Positions 9,072 through 16,335 of a DNA stretch of 64,000 nucleotides are shown one piece after another. Both the position numbers and the translations under genes were made by a program. Each line of letters begins with the position of its first letter. Within the stretch, counting starts at the first letter, position 1. This DNA comes from Acinetobacter sp. XH1741 (GTDB lineage: Bacteria; Pseudomonadota; Gammaproteobacteria; Pseudomonadales; Moraxellaceae): contig NZ_CP157428.1 of NCBI RefSeq assembly GCF_041021895.1, positions 2,728,001-2,792,000 of the forward strand, given 5' to 3'. The notes beneath the pieces are model-generated. The model made no database searches, had not been told where the DNA came from, and saw nothing but the letters and a program-made list of their open reading frames with translations.

Positions 9072-9711
9072 TTTATTAATTACTGGAACTGTAGATACCT
9101 TACTTATGGTAGGTGCATCTGCGTTTATTGCTTTTTTAATTGGCTTACCGATTGCAGTTGTTTTAGTCAGTACTTCAGAACATGGTATCCATCCTTCACA
9201 AAAGCTTAATCAGGCTTTAGGTTGGATCATTAACATTACTCGCTCAGTACCTTTTCTTATTTTAATGGTTGCTCTGATTCCGCTTACTCGCTGGATTGTC
9301 GGTACAAGTTATGGCGTTTGGGCAGCCGTTGTTCCACTAACTATTGCTGCAATTCCCTTCTTTGCTCGTATTGCAGAAGTTAGCTTACGTGAAGTCGATC
9401 AAGGCTTAATTGAAGCAGCACAGGCCATGGGTTGTAACCGCAAACAAATTATCTGGCACGTGCTTTTACCAGAAGCTTTACCGGGTATTGTTGCGGGCTT
9501 TACCGTAACTATTGTGACTATGATTAACTCATCAGCAATTGCAGGTGCCATTGGTGCAGGTGGTCTAGGAGATATCGCATATAGATATGGTTATCAACGT
9601 TTTGATATGCAAATTATGGTCGCTGTCATTTTAGTATTAATTGTTTTAGTCATGCTGGTACAAGCGACTGGCGATGCATTAGCCCAGCAACTTGATAAAC
9701 GTAAAGTTTAA
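9052..9711 (+). CDS. metI: Methionine-type ABC transporter permease
   Basis: Inner-membrane permease for the MetQN partners, 219 residues from ATG 9052, which overlaps the end of metN by 20 bases (GAGGT 8 bases upstream; an upstream in-frame TTG at 9028 is less likely). It has about five membrane segments and the MetI landmarks NITRSVPFLILMVALIPLTR and the EAA loop EAAQAMGCNRKQIIWHVLLPEALPG (about residues 121-145), which docks on the ATPase. Last gene of the organosulfur operon; a short hairpin follows. Confidence 0.93.
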   Translation: MHDQLIDLLITGTVDTLLMVGASAFIAFLIGLPIAVVLVSTSEHGIHPSQKLNQALGWIINITRSVPFLILMVALIPLTRWIVGTSYGVWAAVVPLTIAAIPFFARIAEVSLREVDQGLIEAAQAMGCNRKQIIWHVLLPEALPGIVAGFTVTIVTMINSSAIAGAIGAGGLGDIAYRYGYQRFDMQIMVAVILVLIVLVMLVQATGDALAQQLDKRKV

Positions 9712-9731
9712 ACGCAATACAACCCTGCTCT

Positions 9732-9752
9732 AGCCATGACTTTGTCATGGCT
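9732..9752 (+). terminator. Probable terminator of the organosulfur/met operon
   Basis: Perfect 9-base stem AGCCATGAC / GTCATGGCT with a 3-base loop, 20 bases after the metI stop. The trailing sequence CTTTCATG is only weakly T-rich, so termination may be partial. Confidence 0.5.
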
Positions 9753-9804
9753 TTCATGTAAAATCAGCGACAATTTTTAATTTACACATTTGTGAGTGGT
9801 TTTC

Positions 9805-10896
9805 ATGGGTTTTAATTGCGGTATTGTTGGTCTGCCAAACGTAGGGAAATCTACCCTTTTCAATGCATTAACGAAAGCAGCGATTGCAGCGGAAAACTTC
9901 CCTTTCTGTACCATTGAACCAAACACAGGTATTGTTCCTGTACCAGATCCACGTTTAGACAAACTTGCTGCGATTGTTAAACCACAGCGTATTTTGCCAA
10001 CTACAATGGAATTTGTGGACATTGCAGGTCTTGTTGCTGGTGCATCAAAAGGTGAAGGCTTAGGCAACCAATTCCTTGCTAACATCCGTGAAACTGATGC
10101 AATCGCTCATGTTGTACGTTGTTTCGAAGATGAAAACGTGATTCACGTAAATGGTAAAATTGATCCGTTAGACGACATTGCAACCATTAATACTGAACTT
10201 GCGCTTGCCGATCTTGAAACTGTTGCCAAAGCAATTTTACGTTTAACTAAAGTTGCTAAAGGCGGTGACAAAGAAGCTGTAGCAACTAAAGCAGTTTTAG
10301 AAAAAATCCAACCTTTACTTGACGAAGGTAAACCAGCTCGTGCAGCTGATTTGTCTGATGACGAACGTAAATTAGTTCGTGGTTTTGGTTTAATGACTTT
10401 AAAACCAACCATGTATATTGCAAACGTTGCAGAAGACGGTTTTGAAAACAACCCACATTTAGATGCAGTTAAAAAACTTGCGGCTGAAGAAAACGCTATC
10501 GTTGTTCCTCTTTGCAACCAAATCGAAGCTGAAATTTCATTATTAGAAGATGAAGATCGTGCTGAGTTTTTAGAAGCAATGGGCATGGAAGAACCAGGCT
10601 TAAACGTGGTTATTCGTGCAGGTTATGCGCTTTTAGGTTTACAAACTTATTTCACTGCTGGTGTACAAGAAGTACGTGCTTGGACAGTAAAAGTTGGTGC
10701 AACCGCTCCTCAAGCAGCTGGTGTTATTCATACTGACTTCGAAAAAGGCTTTATCCGTGCTGAAGTTGTTGCATACGATGACTTCGTACAATATAACGGT
10801 GAAAACGGCGCTAAAGAAGCTGGTAAATGGCGTTTAGAAGGAAAAACTTACGTTGTTCAAGATGGCGATGTAATGCACTTCCGTTTTAACGTTTAA
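9805..10896 (+). CDS. ychF: Redox-regulated ATPase YchF (OLA1 family)
   Basis: Obg-like translation-associated P-loop ATPase. The ATG at 9805 gives 363 residues, exactly the E. coli YchF length; the in-frame GTG at 9796 is not needed. Walker A is GLPNVGKST (residues 8-16), switch/G3 is [17 protein letters not shown], and the usual NKxD guanine-specificity motif is replaced by NVAE, the known reason why the family prefers ATP to GTP. The C-terminal 80 residues form the TGS domain. Codon use is strongly biased as in highly expressed genes. A good terminator follows 15 bases after the stop; the gene is monocistronic. Confidence 0.97.
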   Translation: MGFNCGIVGLPNVGKSTLFNALTKAAIAAENFPFCTIEPNTGIVPVPDPRLDKLAAIVKPQRILPTTMEFVDIAGLVAGASKGEGLGNQFLANIRETDAIAHVVRCFEDENVIHVNGKIDPLDDIATINTELALADLETVAKAILRLTKVAKGGDKEAVATKAVLEKIQPLLDEGKPARAADLSDDERKLVRGFGLMTLKPTMYIANVAEDGFENNPHLDAVKKLAAEENAIVVPLCNQIEAEISLLEDEDRAEFLEAMGMEEPGLNVVIRAGYALLGLQTYFTAGVQEVRAWTVKVGATAPQAAGVIHTDFEKGFIRAEVVAYDDFVQYNGENGAKEAGKWRLEGKTYVVQDGDVMHFRFNV

Positions 10897-10910
10897 GTTT
10901 AAACTTAATA

Positions 10911-10938
10911 AAAAGCCCCAGCATATTGGGGCTTTTTT
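10911..10938 (+). terminator. Terminator of ychF
   Basis: AAAAGCCCC...GGGGCTTTTTT hairpin; T-run on the plus strand, A-run on the left arm so it can also serve the converging gene at 10943. Confidence 0.9.
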
Positions 10939-10942
10939 ATAT

Positions 10943-11464
10943 TTAATGACTTAAATCCATCATCTCACGTTTACTGCGTGCTTCTTGTAAAATACGCGCA
11001 TGTAAAGGCTTTCTAAAACCTAGCATAAATATAAATTCTGCCAATACAAATAGTGGTCCTATCGCAAGTCCTATTACGTCATCTACAAAAGCAGGTTTTT
11101 TCTTTTCAAAATAATGCCCCACAAACTGAAAGACCCAACCCACTACAAAGAAGCTAATACTTGCAGTTAACCATTGTCCTAAAGAAAGCTCGGCAATGTG
11201 GCTAGCCAGTGGATAAACAGCGACTAAAATAATGAGCATGAGTAGCCCGAAAAATTTATCTAGAAATAAATAATAAATTGAGCTAATTACAATCAATACG
11301 ATGGCTAAAGTCAGTTTAAAACTATTTATATCCATCCCAACTCTTGCAGTTAAGCATAAAATTGAAAACACGATGAGTGGGATACCCACAAAATGCGTCA
11401 AAATATTCTGATGGTTTAAGTGGTAAGCCGCGTATTGGCTAAGTTTTTGCTCCAGATTTGACAT
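10943..11464 (-). CDS. Mpo1-like (DUF962) membrane protein
   Basis: Integral membrane protein of 173 residues in the Mpo1/YGL010w (DUF962) family. The conserved His-rich signatures are visible: YHLNHQNILTHFVGIPL at residues 14-30 and FQFVGHYFEKKKPAF in the second half, with four or five hydrophobic helices between and after. In yeast, Mpo1 is an Fe(II)-dependent dioxygenase that shortens 2-hydroxy fatty acids by alpha-oxidation; whether the bacterial homologue does this is not established from sequence. It is divergent from the Crp-type regulator gene with only 80 bases between, and convergent with ychF. Confidence 0.85.
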   Translation of the reverse strand: MSNLEQKLSQYAAYHLNHQNILTHFVGIPLIVFSILCLTARVGMDINSFKLTLAIVLIVISSIYYLFLDKFFGLLMLIILVAVYPLASHIAELSLGQWLTASISFFVVGWVFQFVGHYFEKKKPAFVDDVIGLAIGPLFVLAEFIFMLGFRKPLHARILQEARSKREMMDLSH

Positions 11465-11522
11465 GAGTCATTCCCTATTCACCTATCTATAGTCATACTG
11501 TACAAATAAAGAAAACTTAAAG

Positions 11523-11540
11523 TTGTCAGCTATTTGACAA
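11523..11540 (+). promoter_or_regulatory. Inverted repeat just upstream of the Crp-type regulator gene
   Basis: TTGTCA-N6-TGACAA, ending 4 bases before the ATG at 11545. The arms resemble Crp/Fnr-family half-sites and could be an autoregulatory operator for this regulator or for the divergent gene. Inference only. Confidence 0.4.
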
Positions 11541-11544
11541 AGTA

Positions 11545-12264
11545 ATGATTTTTTTCATGGATGGGCTGATATTGGACCTTGTTTATATTAACCGATTAAA
11601 AGAAAACACATGGTTTAGTGTGCTTCCAAAGGCATTCCAAGATTTTATTTTAGAACATGGCAAGCAAATCACCTTTGAAAAAAATAGCTATATTTTTCGT
11701 GCGCAAGATGAATTTAATGGCATTTATACTGTGCTTGAAGGCTCAATTAGCTTAGGTTACGTCGATGTAAATGGTAATGAAGCATTATCTGCAATAGCAG
11801 AGCCCATTATGTGGTTTGGAGAAATATCACTGATTGATCATGAACCACGCTCCCACGATGCAATTACTTTGAAAAAAAGTACAGTTCTACATATTCAGGC
11901 AAAACCATTAAATGATTTACTCAAAGAAAATCCATATTATTGGTATTATTTTGCTCGGTTAACTAGCCAAAAGCTGAGATATGTTTTTTTAGAACAAATT
12001 GCGATACAAACACGCAATATTTCTCAAAGACTTGCTCAACGCCTGCTATTTATTTTGGAGGGTTATGGGAACCATGTTATTATTCACGAAAGAGAAATTC
12101 ATATTTCTCAGGAACAATTAGCCAATATGTTAACCACTTCCCGACAAACGGTTAATCATGAATTAAGTCTATTAGAGAAGCAAAATATTATTAAAATTGC
12201 GTTTAGAAAAATTGAAATTTTAGATATCGAAAAGCTAAATTTAATTGCAAAATCTAACACTTAA
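11545..12264 (+). CDS. Crp/Fnr-family transcriptional regulator
   Basis: DNA-binding regulator of 239 residues. Residues 20-135 form a cyclic-nucleotide-binding-like beta roll with FGEISLIDHEPRSHDA, close to the phosphate-binding cassette of Crp (FGE...R). Residues about 165-230 form the winged helix: ISQEQLANMLTTSRQTVNHELSLL is the recognition helix-turn-helix. There are no cysteines at all, so it is not an iron-sulfur Fnr-type sensor. No clear ribosome site precedes either possible start (11545 or 11557); an inverted repeat occupies that place. Ligand and targets are unknown; it is not the main Crp (Vfr-like) protein as judged by its divergent helix. Confidence 0.85.
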   Translation: MIFFMDGLILDLVYINRLKENTWFSVLPKAFQDFILEHGKQITFEKNSYIFRAQDEFNGIYTVLEGSISLGYVDVNGNEALSAIAEPIMWFGEISLIDHEPRSHDAITLKKSTVLHIQAKPLNDLLKENPYYWYYFARLTSQKLRYVFLEQIAIQTRNISQRLAQRLLFILEGYGNHVIIHEREIHISQEQLANMLTTSRQTVNHELSLLEKQNIIKIAFRKIEILDIEKLNLIAKSNT

Positions 12265-12425
12265 AGGTGCTATATAATAAAAACTTAAAATTAAATTAAA
12301 AAAACAGATAACACTGCAAAATAAAACATTGTTCAAACTCTATTTCACAAAATAAGTATTCCAAAACAGAAAATTTCATTTTACACTCAGACTGAGCAAT
12401 AATACTCAACAAGGCGCTGATTAAC

Positions 12426-12740
12426 ATGAAAAAATTATCAACAATTCTTACAGCAGGCGTATTGGCAATGTTAAGTGTTTCGGCATTTGCATGTCCAAAG
12501 GGAACTCAACTCCAAGGAGGAACTGGACCACATCATAAAGGCGGTAAATGTGTTGCTGTAAGCGGCAAAACTACTGCTCAAAAAGCAAAAAAAGAAGCTA
12601 AAAAAGATATGAATGAGCAGAAACATGCTGCAATGACTAGCGCAACTCACGCTAAACAAGAAGCAAATCAAGCTACTCATCAAATGAAACAAGATGCTGT
12701 AAAAACTACGAACGCTGCTAAAACTGCGACAAAACCATAA
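12426..12740 (+). CDS. Small exported Lys/Ala-rich protein of unknown function
   Basis: 104-residue protein I do not recognise. It starts with a clear signal peptide (MKKLSTILTAGVLAMLSVSAFA, cleavage likely before CPKG). The mature protein has a short segment with two cysteines (positions 23 and 42) flanking a Gly/His-rich patch GGTGPHHKGGK, which could form a disulfide loop. A long Lys/Ala/Thr/Gln/His-rich tail (residues 47-104) follows, predicted helical and strongly basic, reminiscent of histone-H1-like sequence. AAGGCG lies before the start. It has its own terminator. A DNA-, polyphosphate- or envelope-binding role is conceivable but not shown. Confidence 0.75.
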   Translation: MKKLSTILTAGVLAMLSVSAFACPKGTQLQGGTGPHHKGGKCVAVSGKTTAQKAKKEAKKDMNEQKHAAMTSATHAKQEANQATHQMKQDAVKTTNAAKTATKP

Positions 12741-12769
12741 TTAATTTTGATTAATTTATAGGTTCAAAA

Positions 12770-12801
12770 TAAAAAAGCGAGATTCAAAATCTCGCTTTTT
12801 T
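12770..12801. terminator. Bidirectional terminator
   Basis: AAAAAGCGAGATT-loop-AATCTCGCTTTTT between convergent genes; A-run and T-run on both sides allow use in both directions. Confidence 0.92.
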
Positions 12802-12814
12802 ATATCCAGAAATT

Positions 12815-13285
12815 TTATTTAGGAGAGGTATTTCCTAAATTTGGATTATCAATTGCGTCTTTACACTGAGCTTTATCACGTTCATAGTCAGCCTGTTTTT
12901 GAGCAACAGAAGCTGTATTTTCTAAAGTTTCACGCGCCCATACATCTAAACTCGTTAAGGCTTTACGACAAAGCGCATATTTCCCTTCTGTCACTGAGTC
13001 TGTCATCTTCACGTTGATACGCCAATCCGTACTCAACTGGCGTAGTGGTTTACGAACATTATCATTGATTTGACTGAGCTGTTTTTCATAGACCAAGTGT
13101 TCAACGTTATTAATTAATGTCCATGCTTTTTGCGCATAAACCGTTGCATCATTGGTTAATTTCGGCGCTGGTTTAATTTCAACTTTTTGGTCTGGATTTT
13201 GATTACCATTATCACAGCCTTGCAATATAAATACGCTCGCACTCAAGATGGCGATATAAACTAAACGAGTCTTTGACTTGAACAT
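12815..13285 (-). CDS. Putative lipoprotein, unknown function
   Basis: 156 residues from the ATG complementary to 13283-13285, chosen because it places a proper lipoprotein signal at the N terminus: MFKSKTRLVYIAILSASVFILQGC, lipobox LQGC with the modified Cys at residue 24. The open frame extends 20 codons further upstream. The mature part is charged, with probable helices (WTLINNVEHLVYEKQLSQIND) and no domain I recognise. Mature Cys residues in YALCRKAL and KAQCKDAI could pair. Aspartate after the lipobox Cys (CD) would suggest inner-membrane retention by the E. coli +2 rule, though that rule may not hold in Acinetobacter. Divergent from azlC. Confidence 0.75.
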   Translation of the reverse strand: MFKSKTRLVYIAILSASVFILQGCDNGNQNPDQKVEIKPAPKLTNDATVYAQKAWTLINNVEHLVYEKQLSQINDNVRKPLRQLSTDWRINVKMTDSVTEGKYALCRKALTSLDVWARETLENTASVAQKQADYERDKAQCKDAIDNPNLGNTSPK

Positions 13286-13386
13286 ATCAAACTGCCGAAT
13301 TAAACATTTCGGCACTATGCTATTAAATTCGGCTACAATACTCAATCTTTCAAGTTTTTATAATTGTTTTCCTGCCAAGGTGCATT

Positions 13387-14127
13387 GTGTCAAATCAACA
13401 ACAGATGGCTGCTCAAACAGCAACTTTTTGGCAAGGTGCCAAAGATAGTCAAGCCATCGTACTTACCTATTTACCCGTTTCTTTTGCTTTTGGCGTTTCA
13501 GCATCTCAGTTTGGTTTTAGCCCATGGGAAGCTTTTTTTCTATCTTGCTCCATGTATGCCGGCGCTAGTCAATTTCTGGTTGTGGCACTTCTAGCTAGTG
13601 GTTCATCTATTTGGCTAACAGCTCTTACTGTTATTGCACTTGATATTCGCCATGTCCTTTATGGGCCAGCACTCTATAACCTAATTCCAAATAAATTAAA
13701 CTTAAAAAAGACAGCTGTCTGGGCTTGGGGTCTTACAGATGAAGTTTTTGCAAGCGGAATGATTCAGCTTTCTCAGCGTAAGCAGCAATGGTCTGAATCT
13801 TGGATGTTAGGCTTAAGTCTGTTCAGCTGGGTGTCTTGGGCAAGTGGTTCATTGTTAGGTGGGTTATTTGCAGATCAAGTTGCTCACCTTCCAAAATTTT
13901 TACAAGCCGCGCTAGACTTTTTACTGCCAGCTTTATTTTTAAGTTTTCTACTCGCTGCTTTTGAACGAAAGCATACTTTGGTCGTCGGTGTATCCTTAGT
14001 CGTTTCAGCTTTGGCATGTTATTGGATTAATTTGTCTGCTGCTATTTTTATCGGTATTTTTTCAGGCATTTTAGCAGGTCTATTCAAACATTATGTACTA
14101 AAACAATTTGATGAGGTTGGAGCTTAA
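13387..14127 (+). CDS. azlC: AzlC-family branched-chain amino acid exporter, large subunit
   Basis: Membrane protein of 246 residues from a GTG start with AAGGTG 7 bases upstream. It belongs to the AzlC/YgaZ family, shown by PVSFAFGVSASQFGFSPWEAFFLSCSMYAGASQF near residues 27-60 and LDIRHVLYGPALY. With the AzlD-type small subunit encoded immediately downstream it forms an exporter for branched-chain amino acids (the E. coli pair is YgaZH, exporting valine). The downstream start lies two bases after this stop codon, so the two subunits are co-translated. Confidence 0.9.
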   Translation: MSNQQQMAAQTATFWQGAKDSQAIVLTYLPVSFAFGVSASQFGFSPWEAFFLSCSMYAGASQFLVVALLASGSSIWLTALTVIALDIRHVLYGPALYNLIPNKLNLKKTAVWAWGLTDEVFASGMIQLSQRKQQWSESWMLGLSLFSWVSWASGSLLGGLFADQVAHLPKFLQAALDFLLPALFLSFLLAAFERKHTLVVGVSLVVSALACYWINLSAAIFIGIFSGILAGLFKHYVLKQFDEVGA

Positions 14128-14128
14128 G

Positions 14129-14470
14129 ATGAACCTAGAAATTATTTTGGTGGGTATTATTGTTGGTATTGCCAATTTTGCTTCACGCTTTGGGCCATTC
14201 TTTGTTATACAAAAATTACAAGGTACCGAGCAAAGGCGTGGTTCTGTCTGGATAAAAATTGCTTTAGGAAGTATTGGTATATCTGCTATTAGCGCCATGC
14301 TTATGGTTGCCACCCTTCCGCCTTTACTTGAAACCCCCAATAAAAGTTTTGCCATGCTTATCGGCTTTCTGGTTTTAGCAGGTCTTTATTTTAAATTTAA
14401 GAAAATTGTTCCAGCAACCTTAACTGCTGCGCTCGTTTATGGCTTGATCTACACTTATTTACCTTTATAA
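14129..14470 (+). CDS. azlD: AzlD-family branched-chain amino acid exporter, small subunit
   Basis: 113 residues, ATG at 14129 with GGAG 6 bases before it inside the end of azlC. Three to four membrane helices; ASRFGPFFVIQ and the IKIALGSIGISAISAML stretch fit AzlD/YgaH. Partner of the AzlC protein in export of branched-chain amino acids. Confidence 0.88.
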   Translation: MNLEIILVGIIVGIANFASRFGPFFVIQKLQGTEQRRGSVWIKIALGSIGISAISAMLMVATLPPLLETPNKSFAMLIGFLVLAGLYFKFKKIVPATLTAALVYGLIYTYLPL

Positions 14471-14506
14471 ATAGATAAACTCATCAATCTTATATAATAT
14501 ATAAAT

Positions 14507-14538
14507 GCTAGAAGTGATTAAGAAAAATAACTTCTAGC
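14507..14538. repeat. Inverted repeat downstream of azlD
   Basis: Perfect 9-base arms GCTAGAAGT / ACTTCTAGC around a 14-base A-rich loop. No T-tract follows; it may be a weak terminator or an operator for the next gene. Confidence 0.4.
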
Positions 14539-14598
14539 CTATAAAACCTATTTTGAAATTTATTAAAAGATAACACCATCTAGCGATTAGAGATAAAA

Positions 14599-14988
14599 AT
14601 GTCACAAGTTAAAATTTATGCAAATGAACAAACGATTATGCAGTATCGAGCTCTACTTTCTCATGCTATTCATCAATCACTCATTGAAGAGTTGAAATAC
14701 CCAATCGAGAAAAGATTTCAAAGGTTTATTAACCTTAAACCGGAAAACTTTATCTATCCTTCAGATCGAAGCCAACACTACGTTATTATTGAACTATCAA
14801 TGTTTACTGGCCGAAGCACTGAAGCCAAGAAAAGATTAATTCAAACTTTATTTCGTAATATTGAACAGTATTGCAGAATTGCTCCACAGGACATTGAAAT
14901 CACTATTTTTGAATCACCTAGAGAAAATTGGGGCATTCGTGGTCAAAACGCTGATGAGTTACGTCTAAACTATCAAATTAATGTTTAA
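14599..14988 (+). CDS. Tautomerase-superfamily protein lacking Pro-1
   Basis: 129 residues resembling the larger single-domain tautomerases: HQSLIEELKYPIEKRFQRFINLKPENF followed by YVIIELSMFTGRSTEAKKRLIQTLF (the beta-alpha-beta unit) and EIEITIFESPRENWGIRGQ-type ending. Members of this family normally begin Met-Pro, with the processed Pro acting as catalytic base. Here the start is MSQVKIYA, with Ser in that place, and no alternative downstream start gives Met-Pro. Either the protein has lost tautomerase chemistry or it works differently. Monocistronic, upstream of purT; function unknown. Confidence 0.8.
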   Translation: MSQVKIYANEQTIMQYRALLSHAIHQSLIEELKYPIEKRFQRFINLKPENFIYPSDRSQHYVIIELSMFTGRSTEAKKRLIQTLFRNIEQYCRIAPQDIEITIFESPRENWGIRGQNADELRLNYQINV

Positions 14989-15100
14989 GTCATTGCCCGT
15001 TTCATTGTCTGACAAAATTAATGTTTTTATGCGTTATAAGGCTTAACTCCACCATAAGTTCTGCTATGCTTAAAAAAATAATTTTGTCAGGATGATTCGC

Positions 15101-16309
15101 ATGAGCGTGACACTCGGAACCCCACTTCAATCTTCGGCATTTAAAGTTTTATTGTTAGGTTCAGGAGAGCTTGGCAAAGAAGTTGTAATTTCTCTACAAC
15201 GCCTTGGTGTAGAAGTCCATGCAGCCGACCGTTATGATCACGCACCAGCTATGCAAGTTGCACATTTTTCTTATGTGTTAAATATGGCTGATCCATCTCA
15301 ATTAAAACAACTCATTGAAAAAATTAAACCGAATTTAATTGTCCCAGAAATTGAAGCCATTGCCACAGAAGTATTGCTTGAAATAGAAGCGAGCAAAACT
15401 GCAACCGTTATTCCTTCGGCAAAAGCTGTAAACCTAACCATGAACCGTGAAGGCATTCGACGTCTAGCGGCTGAAGAGCTTGGTTTGCCTACGTCTGCTT
15501 ATCGCTTTGCCAACTCTCTTGAAAGCTTCCGTGCAGCTTGTGATGACATTGGTTATCCTAACTTTGTAAAACCTGTGATGTCTTCTTCGGGTAAAGGTCA
15601 GTCTCGTGTAAAAAGTTTCGATGAAGTCGATGCAGCATGGGAATATGCAATGCAAGGTGGCCGAGTTAACCAAGGTACTGTCATCATTGAATCTCAAATT
15701 GACTTTGATTTTGAAATTACCTTACTTACCGTTCGTGCTAAAAATCCTGAAACTGGTGAAATTGAAACTCACTACTGTGACCCAATTGGTCATCGCCAAG
15801 ATGCTGGTGATTATGTTGAAAGCTGGCAACCTCAACCCATGACTGCTGCGGCTCTTGAAGAAGCAAAACGAATTGCGAATAAAGTGACCATAGCGCTTGG
15901 TGGCTGTGGTATTTTTGGTGTAGAACTGTTTATTAAAGGCGATAAAGTTTGGTTTAGTGAAGTCTCACCTCGCCCGCATGATACAGGACTCGTAACTTTA
16001 GCGTCGCAGTTTCAAAGTGAATTCGAACTTCATGCACGTGCCATTTTAGGTTTACTTGTAAATACAGCACGTCACAGTGTTGCTGCAAGCGCCGTAATTT
16101 ATGCTGGAGTAGATGCTAATAATTTAAGTTATAGCAATCTAAATGTAGCCTTAGCTCATCCTGATACTGACTTGCGATTATTTGGTAAGCCCGAAGGTTT
16201 CAAACGCCGTCGTATGGGTGTCGCAACTGCTCGTGCTGAAAATACTGATCTTGCACGTACTTTAGCGAAAGAAACTGCTGATCAAGTTATCGTTCAAACA
16301 AACTCTTAA
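15101..16309 (+). CDS. purT: Formate-dependent phosphoribosylglycinamide formyltransferase (GAR transformylase 2)
   Basis: ATP-grasp enzyme that makes formyl-GAR from GAR, formate and ATP in purine synthesis. The start at ATG 15101 gives 402 residues with [10 protein letters not shown] aligned to the E. coli start, and AGGA lies 9 bases upstream; another in-frame ATG at 15092 is possible. Features: [22 protein letters not shown] (substrate-binding Rossmann part), [10 protein letters not shown] (ATP-grasp loop), [17 protein letters not shown] (catalytic Glu/Asn-type metal site), and the C-terminal [18 protein letters not shown]. Monocistronic, or at most loosely linked to glnD 26 bases downstream. 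Confidence 0.97.
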   Translation: MSVTLGTPLQSSAFKVLLLGSGELGKEVVISLQRLGVEVHAADRYDHAPAMQVAHFSYVLNMADPSQLKQLIEKIKPNLIVPEIEAIATEVLLEIEASKTATVIPSAKAVNLTMNREGIRRLAAEELGLPTSAYRFANSLESFRAACDDIGYPNFVKPVMSSSGKGQSRVKSFDEVDAAWEYAMQGGRVNQGTVIIESQIDFDFEITLLTVRAKNPETGEIETHYCDPIGHRQDAGDYVESWQPQPMTAAALEEAKRIANKVTIALGGCGIFGVELFIKGDKVWFSEVSPRPHDTGLVTLASQFQSEFELHARAILGLLVNTARHSVAASAVIYAGVDANNLSYSNLNVALAHPDTDLRLFGKPEGFKRRRMGVATARAENTDLARTLAKETADQVIVQTNS

Positions 16310-16335
16310 TTTTACTTTTTGGTAGACCCATTTTC

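Noticed and set aside
10143..10586. 147-codon frame antisense to ychF.
   Set aside because: Shadow of a gene with strong codon bias; Ser/Ala/Lys-rich and without homology signs.
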